Of a stretch of DNA of 64,000 nucleotides, positions 63,425 to 64,000 are shown in pieces. Each line of letters begins with the position of its first letter. Position 1 is the first letter of the stretch. Origin of the DNA: Pseudomonas putida (GTDB lineage Bacteria; Pseudomonadota; Gammaproteobacteria; Pseudomonadales; Pseudomonadaceae); NCBI RefSeq assembly GCF_030159595.1, contig NZ_BSKJ01000004.1, forward strand, positions 1 through 64,000, written 5' to 3'. The notes beneath the pieces were generated by a model. That model ran no database searches. It was not told the origin of the DNA and saw nothing but the letters and a program-made list of their open reading frames with translations. The translations under genes and the position numbers were made by a program.

Positions 63425-64000
63425 ATGCACCGAGTCGGCTACCTGATACCCGAAGGCTTCCAGGTCATGTCCCTGGCGACGCAAACCGTGTTCGAGTTCG
63501 CCAACATCGTGGCAGGCGAAGCGGTTTACAGAATCCAGAATTTCTCCATTGGGGGTGGCACGGTACGCTCCTCCTTGGGGATGCATATCGACACTTTACC
63601 CTTGGGCGCGCCGGGCCTGGCCGACACATGGATGGTCACCGGCACTCTGACACCGCTGACGCCTCCCAGCGGAGAAGTGCTGGCCAGCGTGCGTGGCTTC
63701 GTCGACGCTGCGCGCCGTACCGCAGGCCTTTGTACCGGCTGTTTCGTGTTGGCGCAGGCCGGCGTGCTGGATGGCCGTCGCGCCACCACCCACTGGGCCT
63801 ATGCGAACAAGCTGCGTGAGTTGCACCCGAAAATCGACGTCGAGGAAGACCGGATTTTCATTGTCGATGGGCCGATATGGACGTCTGCCGGCATGACTGC
63901 CGCCCTGGACATGGCGCTCGGCATGGTGGAAAAAGACCTGGGCACCGAAATGGCCAGGTCGGTGGCGCACAAGATGGTCATGCACCAGCGGCGATCTGGC
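63425..64000 (+). CDS. GlxA-type transcriptional regulator (DJ-1/PfpI + AraC), partial
   Basis: The first 192 codons encode a DJ-1/PfpI-like glutamine amidotransferase-fold domain: VGYLIPEGFQVMSLATQTVFEFAN at the start, Cys in the elbow AGLCTGCFVLAQAGVLDGRRATTHW and WTSAGMTAALDMALGMVEKDLG near the end. This is the sensor half of GlxA/ArgR-type regulators; the C-terminal AraC HTH would lie beyond the window edge. ATG at 63425 has AGAGGGG upstream. It is divergent from an SDR gene, a likely target. Confidence 0.82.
   Translation, partial: MHRVGYLIPEGFQVMSLATQTVFEFANIVAGEAVYRIQNFSIGGGTVRSSLGMHIDTLPLGAPGLADTWMVTGTLTPLTPPSGEVLASVRGFVDAARRTAGLCTGCFVLAQAGVLDGRRATTHWAYANKLRELHPKIDVEEDRIFIVDGPIWTSAGMTAALDMALGMVEKDLGTEMARSVAHKMVMHQRRSG

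Overview
The window looks like a chromosome segment of a Pseudomonas putida-group bacterium. It is GC-rich with strong G/C third-position preference. Three sites carry the P. putida-type REP motif (gtgggagcgggtttacccgcgaa), single or as inverted pairs. The gene families are typical of soil pseudomonads: OprD porin, MocR and LysR regulators, a FecI/FecR/TonB receptor set, and polyamine catabolism. No rRNA, tRNA, CRISPR array, prophage or insertion sequence was recognised.

Layout. 1-4.3 kb: gamma-glutamylated putrescine pathway on the minus strand (puuA-puuB-puuD-puuC, puuC cut by the window edge) with a divergent Lrp/AsnC regulator. 4.6-11.6 kb: a seven-gene plus-strand operon (APC permease, polysaccharide-deacetylase-family hydrolase, C45/acyltransferase-family Ntn hydrolase, VOC protein, SDR, VanA-like Rieske oxygenase, VanB-like reductase) that looks like an undescribed catabolic route; its promoter shares a TTGCGCA-centred motif with the puuA/lrp promoter. 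11.6-12.8 kb: a long leader with two tiny ORFs before a small membrane protein. 12.85-19.8 kb: mevalonate catabolism (mvaA, mvaB, a two-TM protein, a TctA-type permease, an OprD-type porin) with a divergent MocR regulator. 20-25.5 kb: D-serine dehydratase, then the Anbu proteasome-like peptidase cluster (Anbu, transglutaminase, alpha-E, ATP-grasp). 25.8-29.6 kb: metR and a folate-independent methionine synthase operon (mesX-mesD plus a flavin reductase) with a perfect MetR box upstream.

29.7-50 kb is accessory and partly scarred. It holds a 1156-residue protein joining a phospholipase C-type phosphoesterase, an alpha/beta hydrolase and a metacaspase-like domain, which is the most unusual object here. 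It also holds small Cys-rich and membrane proteins, an N-terminally truncated LLM flavin oxidoreductase, an HTH-only AraC protein, RidA and isochorismatase genes, an amidotransferase/racemase pair, three LysR regulators, and a giant LEPR-XLL/DUF4347 surface protein. The surface protein's 3' end is fused tail to tail with a truncated GFA-family gene at about position 43,692.

50-64 kb: arsRBC, an MscS-type channel, a LysE exporter, an AlaX editing protein, an AraC regulator, an isochorismatase-like hydrolase, an iron-responsive sigma/anti-sigma/TonB receptor set with a Fur-like box, a zinc-type dehydrogenase-fold oxidoreductase, an SDR, and a GlxA-type regulator cut by the window end.
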